Positions 27,851 to 36,625 of a DNA stretch of 64,000 bases are shown here, one piece after another. The notes beneath the pieces are model-generated. The model had not been told where the DNA came from and ran no database searches. It saw only the letters and a program-made list of their open reading frames with translations. The translations under genes and the position numbers were made by a program. The stretch is taken from NCBI GenBank assembly GCA_016124755.1, contig WGNA01000002.1, forward strand, positions 248,001 through 312,000, given 5' to 3'. The stretch is from Bacteroidota bacterium. GTDB taxonomy: Bacteria > Bacteroidota > Bacteroidia > NS11-12g > UBA9320. Within the stretch, counting starts at the first letter, position 1. The number at the start of each line of letters is the position of its first letter.

Positions 27851-30085
27851 TTATAATTTTTCTACAATCCGGAATGAACTTTCATCTACTATTCGGTAAG
27901 ATGGTTTTGGATTTATATCATGACGGCTTACCTTGAGAATCATTCCAATTTTTTCATGTGGCTTCAATCCAATAACATTGATAATTTCATTCATTATTGA
28001 GTTAATTTCTTTTAATTCAATTTGGGAATAATGTTTTTGATTTTCTGGATTAAATAGTATTGGTGCAGTTGTTATTGGATGAACCGAGATATTATGTGAG
28101 GTGGCTTTTAACCACATCGATTCTAACTCTATGCCAGTCTCAAACCAAGATGTGGTATCAGAACTTTCGATTATTAAAAATATAATAGCAGCACAGTTTT
28201 TTACTCCTTTGGATATAATTTTATCAAATCCGGTTCCTAATTTCAACTTTCTAATTTTATCAACAACTTTTGAATCTTTGAATATATTTAAACCAGCAAG
28301 TTCTGTATTTGTTAAATCAATATCACCGATGTAAATACCATCTTTGCGATTAGAAGATTCTGTAGTATCCCATCTTATCTCTGAAACAAAATCTTGTTGT
28401 CCATAAGGATTTATTAGACGTATTCTTTCTAAATGTCCTAACAAATTTCCTAAGACATCTTTCTTATCTGCATTTGTAATAATAATTGATTTATTTACAC
28501 ATGTCTTTCCAGATGGCTTGAAAATATTATTAATTTCATCTTCATCAATGGGGGAGGATATGCTGTTGCTTCGATTTGTCCATCTGTGCTTTATCTGTTT
28601 ATTCAAAGGGTCAGGTGGTATTGTTTTATCATAAAGTAAATCGATAGAAACAAATGGTCCTTTTGGTTGAATTAAATTATCAGTCTTAATTTCAATTTTA
28701 CCGTAAAGTTGATACTGAGCAAGAGCTATTTCTAAATTTTTAATTGCACAACCAAAGCTAATTGCAGCTGCGCATGAACTTGGATCCCAAAAGGTTCGAC
28801 TTCTGTTTTCATTATGAAATAAATAGATTTTATCAGAAAATATCCAATACCATGGTTGGTTATTTGCGGCAGATGGTGCACTGGCTAGAGAATGTATTAG
28901 GCTGTTAACTATTGTTGAATCCAATGTGCAAGGTTGGAAATTTTGATTTTGAATATTTAGTATAAATTTACTTTTGATTTTGTCATATTGAAATACTGAT
29001 TTATCGAAATCAAACGATTCTAGTTCATCAAAATCATAATAGAATCTTCCCTGCGATTTAATTTGACCTAACAAAATATTTTTAATCGCAATGGTTAAAA
29101 TTCCTGCACCAACATTAACGGATGAAGCAAGTTGTGGCCAAGTTATTATTGATTGTTCAATTTCTAGCATAGAACTTCTTAATTCAACTGATGTAGTGCT
29201 TATACCTAGAATTTTAAGAATAAATGGCACTTTTTCTTCATTAGTTTTTAAAGTTCTCACCTCTTCCAATTCCTCCTCTTTAACTAATCCATGGAAAATC
29301 GGGTAATCCGGTTCAAGATCATACCGCTCAATATCAACCATGCAGCGGTCATTTGTTTCCATTACTACTGGAATTCGATGCTTTTTGGCGTAAATTCTCG
29401 CGAGTATTTTTATATCTAGGCCATCACATTCCTCAACCAAAATATCCAGTTTCCCTCCTTCAAGAAAAAAGACATCGAGATTTGACTCTGATAACCCCTG
29501 CGGGAAAATTCTGATTTTTATATACGGATCGATCTCTGCTATTTCTCTTGCTGCAGATACACTTTTATTGAGACCTAAATTCCAGGTTGAAGTTCTAACC
29601 CTGTTGAGGTTACTTAACTCTAAATCATCAAAATCGGCAAGTCGCAATTCTCCACCGATCCTTTCTTGTGCAAGAGTTAAAGCAACGGCCTGACCAACAG
29701 ACAATCCTATTACACCAATCTTTTTAGTTCCAAGTGTTGTCTGCTCTTCATCGGTGATTTTATACTTATTGCGGTTGGTTCTTACTTCAATGAATTCAGA
29801 TTCGCCCAACAGGTGTACTAAATAATTTTTCCATGGGTAAAAAACCCAACTGCCGATCTCATCCGGGTGTCGTCCATCCAAATAAGTTTCCACTATCGGG
29901 TTTAAACGGGGATCATCCAAAGAATCAAATTTGATCTTTGGGTTTCGACATTTCATCAAATCCTTGATCTGATCATTTATCCGGTCGAATACGGTTACAT
30001 CACTCCTCCTCCTCAGCTCACTTATCCTGATTTGATCATTCGGGGCACTCGGATGCAAAATTTCAGGAAGGTATTCTTGTTCCAA
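27851..30085 (-). CDS. ThiF/E1-like domain fused to nitroreductase-like domain (Rv1355c family)
   Basis: 744 residues. An N-terminal helical region (1-95) precedes an E1/ThiF/MoeB-type adenylation domain (about 95-350): GVIGLSVGQAVALTLA for the nucleotide loop, ADFDDLELSNLNR carrying the conserved Asp (151/153), Asn159 and Arg162, then EECDGLDIK with C220 near the usual catalytic-loop position. There is no CxxC zinc pair. The C-terminal half (about 385-735) is nitroreductase-like: APSAANNQPWYW for FMN/QPW, and HRWTNR as in Acg-type nitroreductases. This is the fusion found in Mycobacterium tuberculosis Rv1355c ('MoeY'). TTG at 30085 is the only feasible start. First gene of the five-gene operon; it probably activates a carboxylate and carries out a redox step on an unknown substrate. 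Confidence 0.85.
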   Translation of the reverse strand: MEQEYLPEILHPSAPNDQIRISELRRRSDVTVFDRINDQIKDLMKCRNPKIKFDSLDDPRLNPIVETYLDGRHPDEIGSWVFYPWKNYLVHLLGESEFIEVRTNRNKYKITDEEQTTLGTKKIGVIGLSVGQAVALTLAQERIGGELRLADFDDLELSNLNRVRTSTWNLGLNKSVSAAREIAEIDPYIKIRIFPQGLSESNLDVFFLEGGKLDILVEECDGLDIKILARIYAKKHRIPVVMETNDRCMVDIERYDLEPDYPIFHGLVKEEELEEVRTLKTNEEKVPFILKILGISTTSVELRSSMLEIEQSIITWPQLASSVNVGAGILTIAIKNILLGQIKSQGRFYYDFDELESFDFDKSVFQYDKIKSKFILNIQNQNFQPCTLDSTIVNSLIHSLASAPSAANNQPWYWIFSDKIYLFHNENRSRTFWDPSSCAAAISFGCAIKNLEIALAQYQLYGKIEIKTDNLIQPKGPFVSIDLLYDKTIPPDPLNKQIKHRWTNRSNSISSPIDEDEINNIFKPSGKTCVNKSIIITNADKKDVLGNLLGHLERIRLINPYGQQDFVSEIRWDTTESSNRKDGIYIGDIDLTNTELAGLNIFKDSKVVDKIRKLKLGTGFDKIISKGVKNCAAIIFLIIESSDTTSWFETGIELESMWLKATSHNISVHPITTAPILFNPENQKHYSQIELKEINSIMNEIINVIGLKPHEKIGMILKVSRHDINPKPSYRIVDESSFRIVEKL

Positions 30086-30258
30086 AATATTGTTTTGTGC
30101 AAATTAGGTTGCCATTCAAAGTACGTAACTATGTTCTCATCAACACATTCGTTTAGTGTGCGAAATAAAATACAGGCAAAAGTCATATTTGTTTCAGCAT
30201 TGCTTGTTTTATCCCAATTTTTTTAACACCTTTGTCTTCGCGTTCAAAGCGCTACTAC

Positions 30259-30266
30259 TACTTTTA
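30259..30266 (+). promoter_or_regulatory. -7-like promoter element for the divergent response regulator
   Basis: TACTTTTA is a 7 of 8 match to TAnnTTTG, 27 nt upstream of the ATG at 30293. A TTG at 30232-30234 is 24 nt upstream, slightly wide for a -33 box. It lies in the 207-bp divergent gap shared with the ThiF-nitroreductase operon. Confidence 0.35.
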
Positions 30267-30292
30267 TTTATCTACTGCAAAAATTATTAATC

Positions 30293-30757
30293 ATGAGCGA
30301 GAAAAAAATCTCTGTACTCTATCTGGATGATGAGCCAGAAAATCTGAATGCCTTCAAAGCCAATTTCAGAAGAGAATTCAACATCTTTATTGCTAACAAC
30401 ATTCAGGAAGCAATGACGATCATTGAAAACAATGAAATCCACGTCGTTATCTCAGACCACAAGATGCCTAAGATCACGGGAATTGATTTCTTCGAAAAGT
30501 TGATCGAGACACACCCGAGAATCATCCGAGTGCTATTAACCGGTTGTTCCGATTTGGCAACTGTGGTTGAAGCAATCAATAAAGGCCAGATTTTCAGATA
30601 TCTCTACAAGCCGATGGATGCCAACGAAATCAGAAGTACTATCCAGTATGCTTACGAAGTATACGTTGATAATCTGGAAAATGAAATCGAAATGCAAGAG
30701 CTGATGGACACCAACGAAAAGTTGGAGTTTATGCTTCGCCAGAAACTATTTAGCTGA
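30293..30757 (+). CDS. Single-receiver response regulator with C-terminal helical tail
   Basis: 154 residues. Receiver (6-125) with acidic LDDE at 11-14, phospho-acceptor D55 (VISDHKMP), T83 and K106, then a helical, Glu-rich tail (125-154). It resembles the receiver of the receiver-pseudokinase at 23.9-25.0 kb (shared features: LDDE/IDDE, FRREF/FRREY, VISDHKM/IISDHRM, LTG). It stands divergently at the other end of the minus-strand signalling operon, so it is a probable member of the same pathway, although it has its own promoter. Confidence 0.88.
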   Translation: MSEKKISVLYLDDEPENLNAFKANFRREFNIFIANNIQEAMTIIENNEIHVVISDHKMPKITGIDFFEKLIETHPRIIRVLLTGCSDLATVVEAINKGQIFRYLYKPMDANEIRSTIQYAYEVYVDNLENEIEMQELMDTNEKLEFMLRQKLFS

Positions 30758-30789
30758 TTCAGATTTCATTCAATCCTTGGATATCTTTT

Positions 30790-30797
30790 TATTTTTG
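30790..30797 (+). promoter_or_regulatory. -7 promoter element upstream of pdxA
   Basis: TATTTTTG matches TAnnTTTG exactly and is followed by CC, 16 nt before the TTG start of pdxA. No TTTG at -33 spacing was found. Confidence 0.45.
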
Positions 30798-30812
30798 CCA
30801 AAAGGATAAGCC

Positions 30813-31892
30813 TTGGATTACGCTGCAACCAAAGTAGGAATTACAATCGGAGACGTCAATGGAATTTCTGTTGAAATTTTATTGAAAGCCTTCACAAACC
30901 CTTACCTGCTGAACAACTGTACTCCGGTTGTTTACGGGCATATTAATGCTCTGAAATTTTATCAAAAGCATCTGGATTCTCATGGAATTGAGTTTAATCT
31001 GATAACAAAGGCCGAAGATGCTGTCGTGAATTCAGTTAATGTAATTAACGTAGTAGACAATGTTCGCGTTATCATCGGTCAGGCGGAAACCGAGGCCGGA
31101 AAACTGGCGGTTACCGCATTAAAAAGGGCATTACAAGACATTCTTGAAGGGAAAATTCAAAACCTGGTTACTCTACCAATTGACAAGAGTGTCTGTTATT
31201 CGGATGATTTTCCTTTTGAAGGTCATACGGATTTTTTGGCTTCGAGCTTTGAAACAGAAGACTATATGATGCTTCTGGTAAGTGACTCCCTGAAGATTGG
31301 TGTTGTAACCGGACACATACCTATTTCGGAAGTATCTAAAAGACTGAATAAAGATCTTCTAACCCAAAAGATTGAAATTTTGAAAAGCAGTCTGATTCGT
31401 GATTTTTCGATTTCTAAACCCAGAATTGCTGTACTTGGATTAAATCCACATGCGGGCGATCATGGAGTAATTGGTGATGAGGAACAGAAAATAATAAAAC
31501 CGGTAATCGAAGAATTTATTAATTCCGGGGATTTGGTTTATGGTCCTTTTCCGGCAGATGGTTTTTTCGGGTCAGATGCATTTGAGCAGTACGACGCGGT
31601 TTTAGCCATGTATCACGATCAGGGTTTGATACCTTTTAAACAGATGGCATTTCATGACGGAGTAAATTACACCGCAGGTTTACCCATCGTGCGAACATCC
31701 CCGGATCATGGAACCGCTTTTAACATAGCAGGAAAAGGAATTGCAAGCGCAGAGAGTCTAGTTAACTCCATTTTCCTTCAGAAAAAGATCTACAAGAATC
31801 GTATTGAATATCTGGAACTTACCAAAGATCCACTGCCGTTTACAAAGCATCGCAGAGAAAAATTCAGCATCGGAGTACCAAATCTTAAATGA
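30813..31892 (+). CDS. pdxA: 4-hydroxythreonine-4-phosphate dehydrogenase
   Basis: 359 residues, full length for PdxA, which oxidises 4-phosphohydroxy-L-threonine in the DXP-dependent pyridoxal phosphate pathway. Signature segments are VGITIGDVNGISVEI at the N-terminus, FEGHTDFLA, GLNPHAGDHGVIGDEE, AMYHDQGLIPFKQ and the metal-site HGTAFNIAGKG. It starts with TTG at 30813; there is no nearby ATG, and TTG gives the correct N-terminus. It opens a plus-strand cluster leading into ribosomal protein L32 and fatty-acid synthesis genes, a known Bacteroidota arrangement. Confidence 0.93.
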   Translation: MDYAATKVGITIGDVNGISVEILLKAFTNPYLLNNCTPVVYGHINALKFYQKHLDSHGIEFNLITKAEDAVVNSVNVINVVDNVRVIIGQAETEAGKLAVTALKRALQDILEGKIQNLVTLPIDKSVCYSDDFPFEGHTDFLASSFETEDYMMLLVSDSLKIGVVTGHIPISEVSKRLNKDLLTQKIEILKSSLIRDFSISKPRIAVLGLNPHAGDHGVIGDEEQKIIKPVIEEFINSGDLVYGPFPADGFFGSDAFEQYDAVLAMYHDQGLIPFKQMAFHDGVNYTAGLPIVRTSPDHGTAFNIAGKGIASAESLVNSIFLQKKIYKNRIEYLELTKDPLPFTKHRREKFSIGVPNLK

Positions 31893-31948
31893 TATTTCGT
31901 TTTTTTCCTGAATCCCTTTAAATTTGCCGACTATTTTTCGCAACAGGT

Positions 31949-32464
31949 GTGGGACAAGAGGGACAATATGTATTGCGATTCGGATCACTTTCAAAAGGAG
32001 ACCACGAATTTGAATATGTTCTTAGTTCTGACTTTTTTTTAAAGAGGTCACACCCTAAAGTGAGGGATGGTAAAGCGGAAGTTCTTTTACATGTTAATAA
32101 GTCAGAACAAAGATTAGTTCTGGAATACAAGGTCGAAGGTGAAGTAATTACCGACTGTGATAATTGTCTGAGCGAACTGGTATATCCGGTTAATTGCTCA
32201 AGTCAGTTGATAATAAAGCTCACCGACAAAAGTGAAGTTGATGAAGTAGATCTAATACATCTTCCTACCAACAGCTATGAAATTAATATGGCAAATCATT
32301 TTTACGACACGGTTATTCTGAACTTGCCAATGAAACTATTATGTGAAGACTCGGTTAACAGAAAAGATTGCGACGCTGATATAATGAACAAAATGATGTC
32401 TGAAGAAGACTCAGATACTTCCGGAAATCCGGAATGGCAAAAATTAAAAGACTTGTTTAAATAA
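31949..32464 (+). CDS. DUF177 (YceD-type) protein
   Basis: 171 residues, starting with GTG at 31949. DUF177 proteins lie upstream of rpmF and plsX in most bacteria and have been linked to 23S rRNA accumulation. The central [12 protein letters not shown] segment carries the conserved CxxC pair, and the acidic C-terminus ([15 protein letters not shown]) precedes the characteristic [11 protein letters not shown] ending. Its 3' end is 7 nt from rpmF. Confidence 0.88.
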   Translation: MGQEGQYVLRFGSLSKGDHEFEYVLSSDFFLKRSHPKVRDGKAEVLLHVNKSEQRLVLEYKVEGEVITDCDNCLSELVYPVNCSSQLIIKLTDKSEVDEVDLIHLPTNSYEINMANHFYDTVILNLPMKLLCEDSVNRKDCDADIMNKMMSEEDSDTSGNPEWQKLKDLFK

Positions 32465-32471
32465 AACAGAT

Positions 32472-32657
32472 ATGGCGCACCCCAAACGAAAAATTTCGAA
32501 AACCCGCCGGGATAAACGCAGAACACACGACAAGCTCGTATCAAAGCAATTATTCCACGATCCCAAAACCGGTGAAGTTTCTCAGTACCACAGACTGAAT
32601 CTGGAAACCGGCATGTACAAGGGAATGAAGGTAATTGAAGTAAACGAAGAGGTTTAA
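32472..32657 (+). CDS. rpmF: 50S ribosomal protein L32
   Basis: 61 residues starting [19 protein letters not shown], the diagnostic basic N-terminus of bL32. The four zinc-binding Cys of the C+ form are absent, so this is a zinc-independent version. Canonical position between DUF177 and plsX. Confidence 0.95.
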   Translation: MAHPKRKISKTRRDKRRTHDKLVSKQLFHDPKTGEVSQYHRLNLETGMYKGMKVIEVNEEV

Positions 32658-32677
32658 AACCCTTCTATTTCAATTTC

Positions 32678-33613
32678 ATGAGAATTGGTCTGGATGTGAT
32701 GGGTGGCGATTTCGCCCCCGCCGAAGCAGTTAAAGGAGTTTTAGAATTACTGAATGCTCCTGATTTGGTTGATGTTCAACTCACATTAATCGGTGATGAG
32801 AACCAAATCAAAAAGTATCTTGGCGGACATGAATTACCATCCACCTATCGGGTGATACACACCGAAGAAAATATCGGTATGTCTGAACACCCGACCAAAG
32901 CGATTTCACAGAAGAGAAATTCCAGTATTAATATCGGTCTTAAACTGTTGGCCGAAGGTGAACTGGATGCATTTACAGGTGCCGGTAATACCGGTGCAAT
33001 GATGGTGGGCGCTTTGTATACGGTGAAAGCAATTGAAGGAATTCTTCGTCCTTCTCTCACCACCCTTGTTCCGAAAATAGACGGATCAACCGGCTTAATG
33101 CTGGATGTCGGAGCAAATGCCGATGTGAAGCCGGACGTTATGGTTCAGTTTGCAGTTCTCGGTTCTTTATATGCACAACACGTGCTGGGAATTGCCTCTC
33201 CCAAAGTTGGTCTTCTTAGTATTGGTGAAGAAAAAGAAAAGGGAAATTTGCTCAATCAGGCAGCCTATCCTTTACTGGAAAACACTCGATCTATTAACTT
33301 CATCGGCAATGTTGAGGGAAGAGATCTCTTCTCCGACAAAGCAGACGTGATTGTTTGTGACGGCTTTACCGGAAATATTGTTTTGAAAACCTGCGAAGGG
33401 TTTTTCTATAAACTAAAAAAGAGAGGATTAACCGACGATTTTCTGGATCGCTTCAACTTTGAACAGTACGGAGGAACAGCAATTCTTGGGGTTAACAAAC
33501 CTGTTATCATTGGCCACGGAATTTCCAAAGCCAACACTTTTGTGAACATGATCCGCCTTGCCAAACAGGTTGTTTTATCCAATTTAATCCCGAAAATCAA
33601 AGCATCCCTTTGA
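32678..33613 (+). CDS. plsX: Phosphate acyltransferase PlsX
   Basis: 311 residues. PlsX makes acyl-phosphate from acyl-ACP for phospholipid synthesis. Family signatures are RIGLDVMGGDFAPAEAVKG at the N-terminus, SINIGLKLLAEGELDAFTGAGNTGAMM, LMLDVGAN and the glycine-rich VIVCDGFTGNIVLKTCEG. 21 nt after rpmF and 38 nt before fabH: the standard plsX-fabH order. Confidence 0.95.
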   Translation: MRIGLDVMGGDFAPAEAVKGVLELLNAPDLVDVQLTLIGDENQIKKYLGGHELPSTYRVIHTEENIGMSEHPTKAISQKRNSSINIGLKLLAEGELDAFTGAGNTGAMMVGALYTVKAIEGILRPSLTTLVPKIDGSTGLMLDVGANADVKPDVMVQFAVLGSLYAQHVLGIASPKVGLLSIGEEKEKGNLLNQAAYPLLENTRSINFIGNVEGRDLFSDKADVIVCDGFTGNIVLKTCEGFFYKLKKRGLTDDFLDRFNFEQYGGTAILGVNKPVIIGHGISKANTFVNMIRLAKQVVLSNLIPKIKASL

Positions 33614-33650
33614 TTAAATGTATTTTTACGCGAATCTTATTTAGAGCAGA

Positions 33651-34646
33651 ATGATACGAGCAGCCATTACCGCCGTTCAGGGTTATGTACCGGATGATGT
33701 CTTAACCAATTTCGATCTTGAAAAAATGGTCGATACGAACGACGAATGGATTCGTACCAGAACCGGGATTGAAGAACGACACATTTTAAAAGGAGAAGGA
33801 AAGGGTGCTTCGGATATCGCCATTCCTGCAGTGGAAGGCCTCCTCAAAAAAAGAGGAATCAAAGCCAGTGAGATAGACCTTTTAATTTGTGCAACAGTAA
33901 CCGGAGATTATGTTTTCCCGGCAACAGCAAATATCATTTGTGATAAAATTGGTGCGGTTAACGCCTGGAGTTACGATATCTCTGCAGCCTGCTCGGGCTT
34001 TCTTTATGCACTTGAAACCGGTCGAAGATTTATTGAATCCGGCCAATATAAAAAGGTTGTAATAATCGGGGTAGATAAAATGTCTTCCATCATTGATTAC
34101 ACCGACAGAGCCACTTGCATTATTTTCGGAGATGGCGGAGGTGCTATACTTCTTGAACCCACAACCGAGGATGTGGGTATTATCGATAGCATTTTAAAAT
34201 CTGACGGATCCGGGTTTGAATACCTCCACCAAAAAGCCGGAGGTTCTGTTTTGCCTCCAAGCCGTGAAACAGTTGATCAGCGCCTTCATTATGTTTATCA
34301 GGAGGGAACAACGGTTTTCAAATTTGCGGTTACGAATATGGCGGAAGTGAGCTATCAGTTAATGGAGAGAAATCATCTCACCGGAGACGACATCGCCTGG
34401 CTGGTTCCGCATCAGGCAAACAAAAGAATTATTGACGCAACCGCGAACCGAATGGGCCTTCCTGCCGAAAGGGTAATGCTCAACATTCAGAGGTATGGAA
34501 ATACAACGGCGGGAACATTACCGCTTTGTTTATCAGATTACGAGAGTAAGTTAAAGAAAGGAGATAATCTCATACTTGCCGCTTTTGGTGGTGGATTTAC
34601 CTGGGGTGCCATCTACCTGAAATGGGCATACGATTCTCCCGCATAA
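33651..34646 (+). CDS. fabH: Beta-ketoacyl-ACP synthase III
   Basis: 331 residues. FabH condenses acetyl-CoA or a branched primer with malonyl-ACP to start fatty-acid synthesis. The Cys-His-Asn triad is present: C114 (DISAACSGF), H254 (VPHQANKRI) and N284 (YGNTTAG). N-terminal [15 protein letters not shown] and the TRTGIEERH segment are typical. Intact family length. Confidence 0.95.
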   Translation: MIRAAITAVQGYVPDDVLTNFDLEKMVDTNDEWIRTRTGIEERHILKGEGKGASDIAIPAVEGLLKKRGIKASEIDLLICATVTGDYVFPATANIICDKIGAVNAWSYDISAACSGFLYALETGRRFIESGQYKKVVIIGVDKMSSIIDYTDRATCIIFGDGGGAILLEPTTEDVGIIDSILKSDGSGFEYLHQKAGGSVLPPSRETVDQRLHYVYQEGTTVFKFAVTNMAEVSYQLMERNHLTGDDIAWLVPHQANKRIIDATANRMGLPAERVMLNIQRYGNTTAGTLPLCLSDYESKLKKGDNLILAAFGGGFTWGAIYLKWAYDSPA

Positions 34647-34687
34647 GACTCACATCTCTTTCAACTAAATTGGTTTAATTTGAACAC

Positions 34688-35185
34688 ATGAATTTGAAGG
34701 AAATTCAACAACTCGTTAAGTTGATATCGACTTCCGATGTCGATGTCCTGGAGATAGATACAGGCGAATTCCGTCTGAAACTAAAGAAAAATGAAGTTCG
34801 ACACCCTGCCTCCATTCAGGTTGCAGCTCCGAGCCTTCCGATCCACTCATTGCCATCTGCTCCTCAGCAAATCAGCGAAGCTCCTGCTCCTAAGGCAGAA
34901 CCGAAACCGGTTGAAGCAGCAGCTCCGGCAGCGGTTGAAGCGAAAGGGATTGAAATTAAATCCCCGATGATTGGAACTTTCTACAGAAGCTCGTCTCCGG
35001 ATAAGCCGGCTTTTGTTAGTGTTGGTGATGAAATAAAACCCGGACAAACACTTTGCATTGTTGAAGCCATGAAACTCTTTAATGAAATCGAGTCTGAGAT
35101 ATCAGGCCGGATTATTAAAGTTCTGGTTGACGATGCGTCACCGGTTGAGTACGACCAACCTTTGTTTTTGGTCGAACCTGCCTGA
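34688..35185 (+). CDS. accB: Biotin carboxyl carrier protein of acetyl-CoA carboxylase
   Basis: 165 residues. The N-terminal dimerisation region (MNLKEIQQLVKLIS), an Ala/Pro/Lys-rich flexible linker (about 60-85) and the C-terminal biotinyl domain with biotin-Lys in VEAMKLFNEIES are all present. It is followed 45 nt later by accC, with which it forms the carboxylase half of acetyl-CoA carboxylase. Confidence 0.95.
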   Translation: MNLKEIQQLVKLISTSDVDVLEIDTGEFRLKLKKNEVRHPASIQVAAPSLPIHSLPSAPQQISEAPAPKAEPKPVEAAAPAAVEAKGIEIKSPMIGTFYRSSSPDKPAFVSVGDEIKPGQTLCIVEAMKLFNEIESEISGRIIKVLVDDASPVEYDQPLFLVEPA

Positions 35186-35230
35186 TCATTCCGGGTCACG
35201 TTGGCCCCGTTTAAACTTTAATCAACGAAC

Positions 35231-36568
35231 ATGTTCAAGAAAATTCTTGTTGCGAACAGGGGAGAGATAGCATTGCGGGTAATCAGAACCTGCAAGGAAA
35301 TGGGCATTCAAACCGTTGCCGTTTACTCCACTGCAGATAAAGACAGTATTCATCTCAAGTTTGCTGATGAAGCCGTTTGTATCGGTCCGGCCCCGAGTCC
35401 GAAATCATATCTCAACATGCCAAATATTCTGGCTGCTGCTGAAATTACAAACTCCGACGCCATTCATCCGGGTTACGGATTTCTTTCTGAGAATGCCAAG
35501 TTTTCGGAATTGTGTCGTGATAGTGGTATTAAATTCATTGGCGCCTCTCCTGAGATGATTAACTCGATGGGAGATAAATCGAATGCCAAGGCAACCATGA
35601 AAGCCGCTGGCGTTCCGTGTATTCCCGGTTCCGACGGACTTCTCGAATCTTTGGAAGAAGGTATTCGGTTGGCTAATGAAGAAGTGGGCTACCCGGTTAT
35701 TATTAAGGCGACCGCGGGTGGTGGTGGAAAGGGAATGCGCATCATCTGGAATGATGACGAATTTGAAAAAGCCTGGGACAGCGCAAGAAAAGAAGCCGCA
35801 GCCGCTTTTGGAAACGACGGAATGTACCTCGAAAAATATGTTGAGGAACCACGTCATATAGAAATTCAGATTGCCGGCGATCAATACGGAAAAGTTTGTC
35901 ATCTCAGTGAACGCGATTGCTCCATTCAGCGGCGTCATCAAAAATTAATTGAAGAAGCACCATCACCTTTTATGACCGAAGATCTTCGTAAGAAGATGGG
36001 TGAGGCAGCCATTAAAGCAGCATCCGCAATTGGTTACGAAGGAGTGGGAACCATAGAATTTCTGGTAGACAAACACCGGAATTTCTACTTCATGGAAATG
36101 AATACCCGTATTCAGGTTGAGCATCCGGTAACCGAAGAAGTTATCAATCACGACCTGATTCAGGAACAAATAAAAATTGCTGCCGGAATTCCTATCTCCG
36201 GTAAGAATTATTATCCGCAAGGCCATAGCATCGAATGCCGTATTAATGCGGAAGATCCGTTTAATAATTTCCGACCGAGCCCCGGAACCATTACGGTTCT
36301 GCACAAACCCGGCGGACATGGAATCCGGGTTGATTCACACATTTACGCCGGTTATACCATTCCTCCGAATTACGATTCGATGATTGCAAAACTGATTGTG
36401 AAAGCGAATACACGGGAAGAAGCAATCAAGAAAATGCACCGGGCACTTAACGAGTTTATCATTGAAGGGATAAAAACAACCATTCCTCTTCAGATAAAAC
36501 TTATGGAGAATGAAGATTTCCAGGCCGGAAACTTCACCACTAAGTTCATGGAAACTTTCGAAATGTAA
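35231..36568 (+). CDS. accC: Biotin carboxylase subunit of acetyl-CoA carboxylase
   Basis: 445 residues, the usual length of AccC. The ATP-grasp domain shows the glycine loop GGGGKGMRI and the catalytic region [17 protein letters not shown]-terminal [22 protein letters not shown] and the pre-ATP-grasp segment [11 protein letters not shown] are diagnostic. It carboxylates biotin on AccB with ATP and bicarbonate. accA and accD are not in this cluster, as is common. Confidence 0.96.
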   Translation: MFKKILVANRGEIALRVIRTCKEMGIQTVAVYSTADKDSIHLKFADEAVCIGPAPSPKSYLNMPNILAAAEITNSDAIHPGYGFLSENAKFSELCRDSGIKFIGASPEMINSMGDKSNAKATMKAAGVPCIPGSDGLLESLEEGIRLANEEVGYPVIIKATAGGGGKGMRIIWNDDEFEKAWDSARKEAAAAFGNDGMYLEKYVEEPRHIEIQIAGDQYGKVCHLSERDCSIQRRHQKLIEEAPSPFMTEDLRKKMGEAAIKAASAIGYEGVGTIEFLVDKHRNFYFMEMNTRIQVEHPVTEEVINHDLIQEQIKIAAGIPISGKNYYPQGHSIECRINAEDPFNNFRPSPGTITVLHKPGGHGIRVDSHIYAGYTIPPNYDSMIAKLIVKANTREEAIKKMHRALNEFIIEGIKTTIPLQIKLMENEDFQAGNFTTKFMETFEM

Positions 36569-36625
36569 CCTTCGGGCTTACTCCCTTTTTTTTATCTTTC
36601 CGGTTTTTTTCATTTCTAATAATTA

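Noticed and set aside
30086-30292. Clear two-part promoter for the ThiF-nitroreductase operon
   Set aside because: Only imperfect -7-like strings (such as CTAATTTG) occur on the minus strand; no match good enough to annotate.
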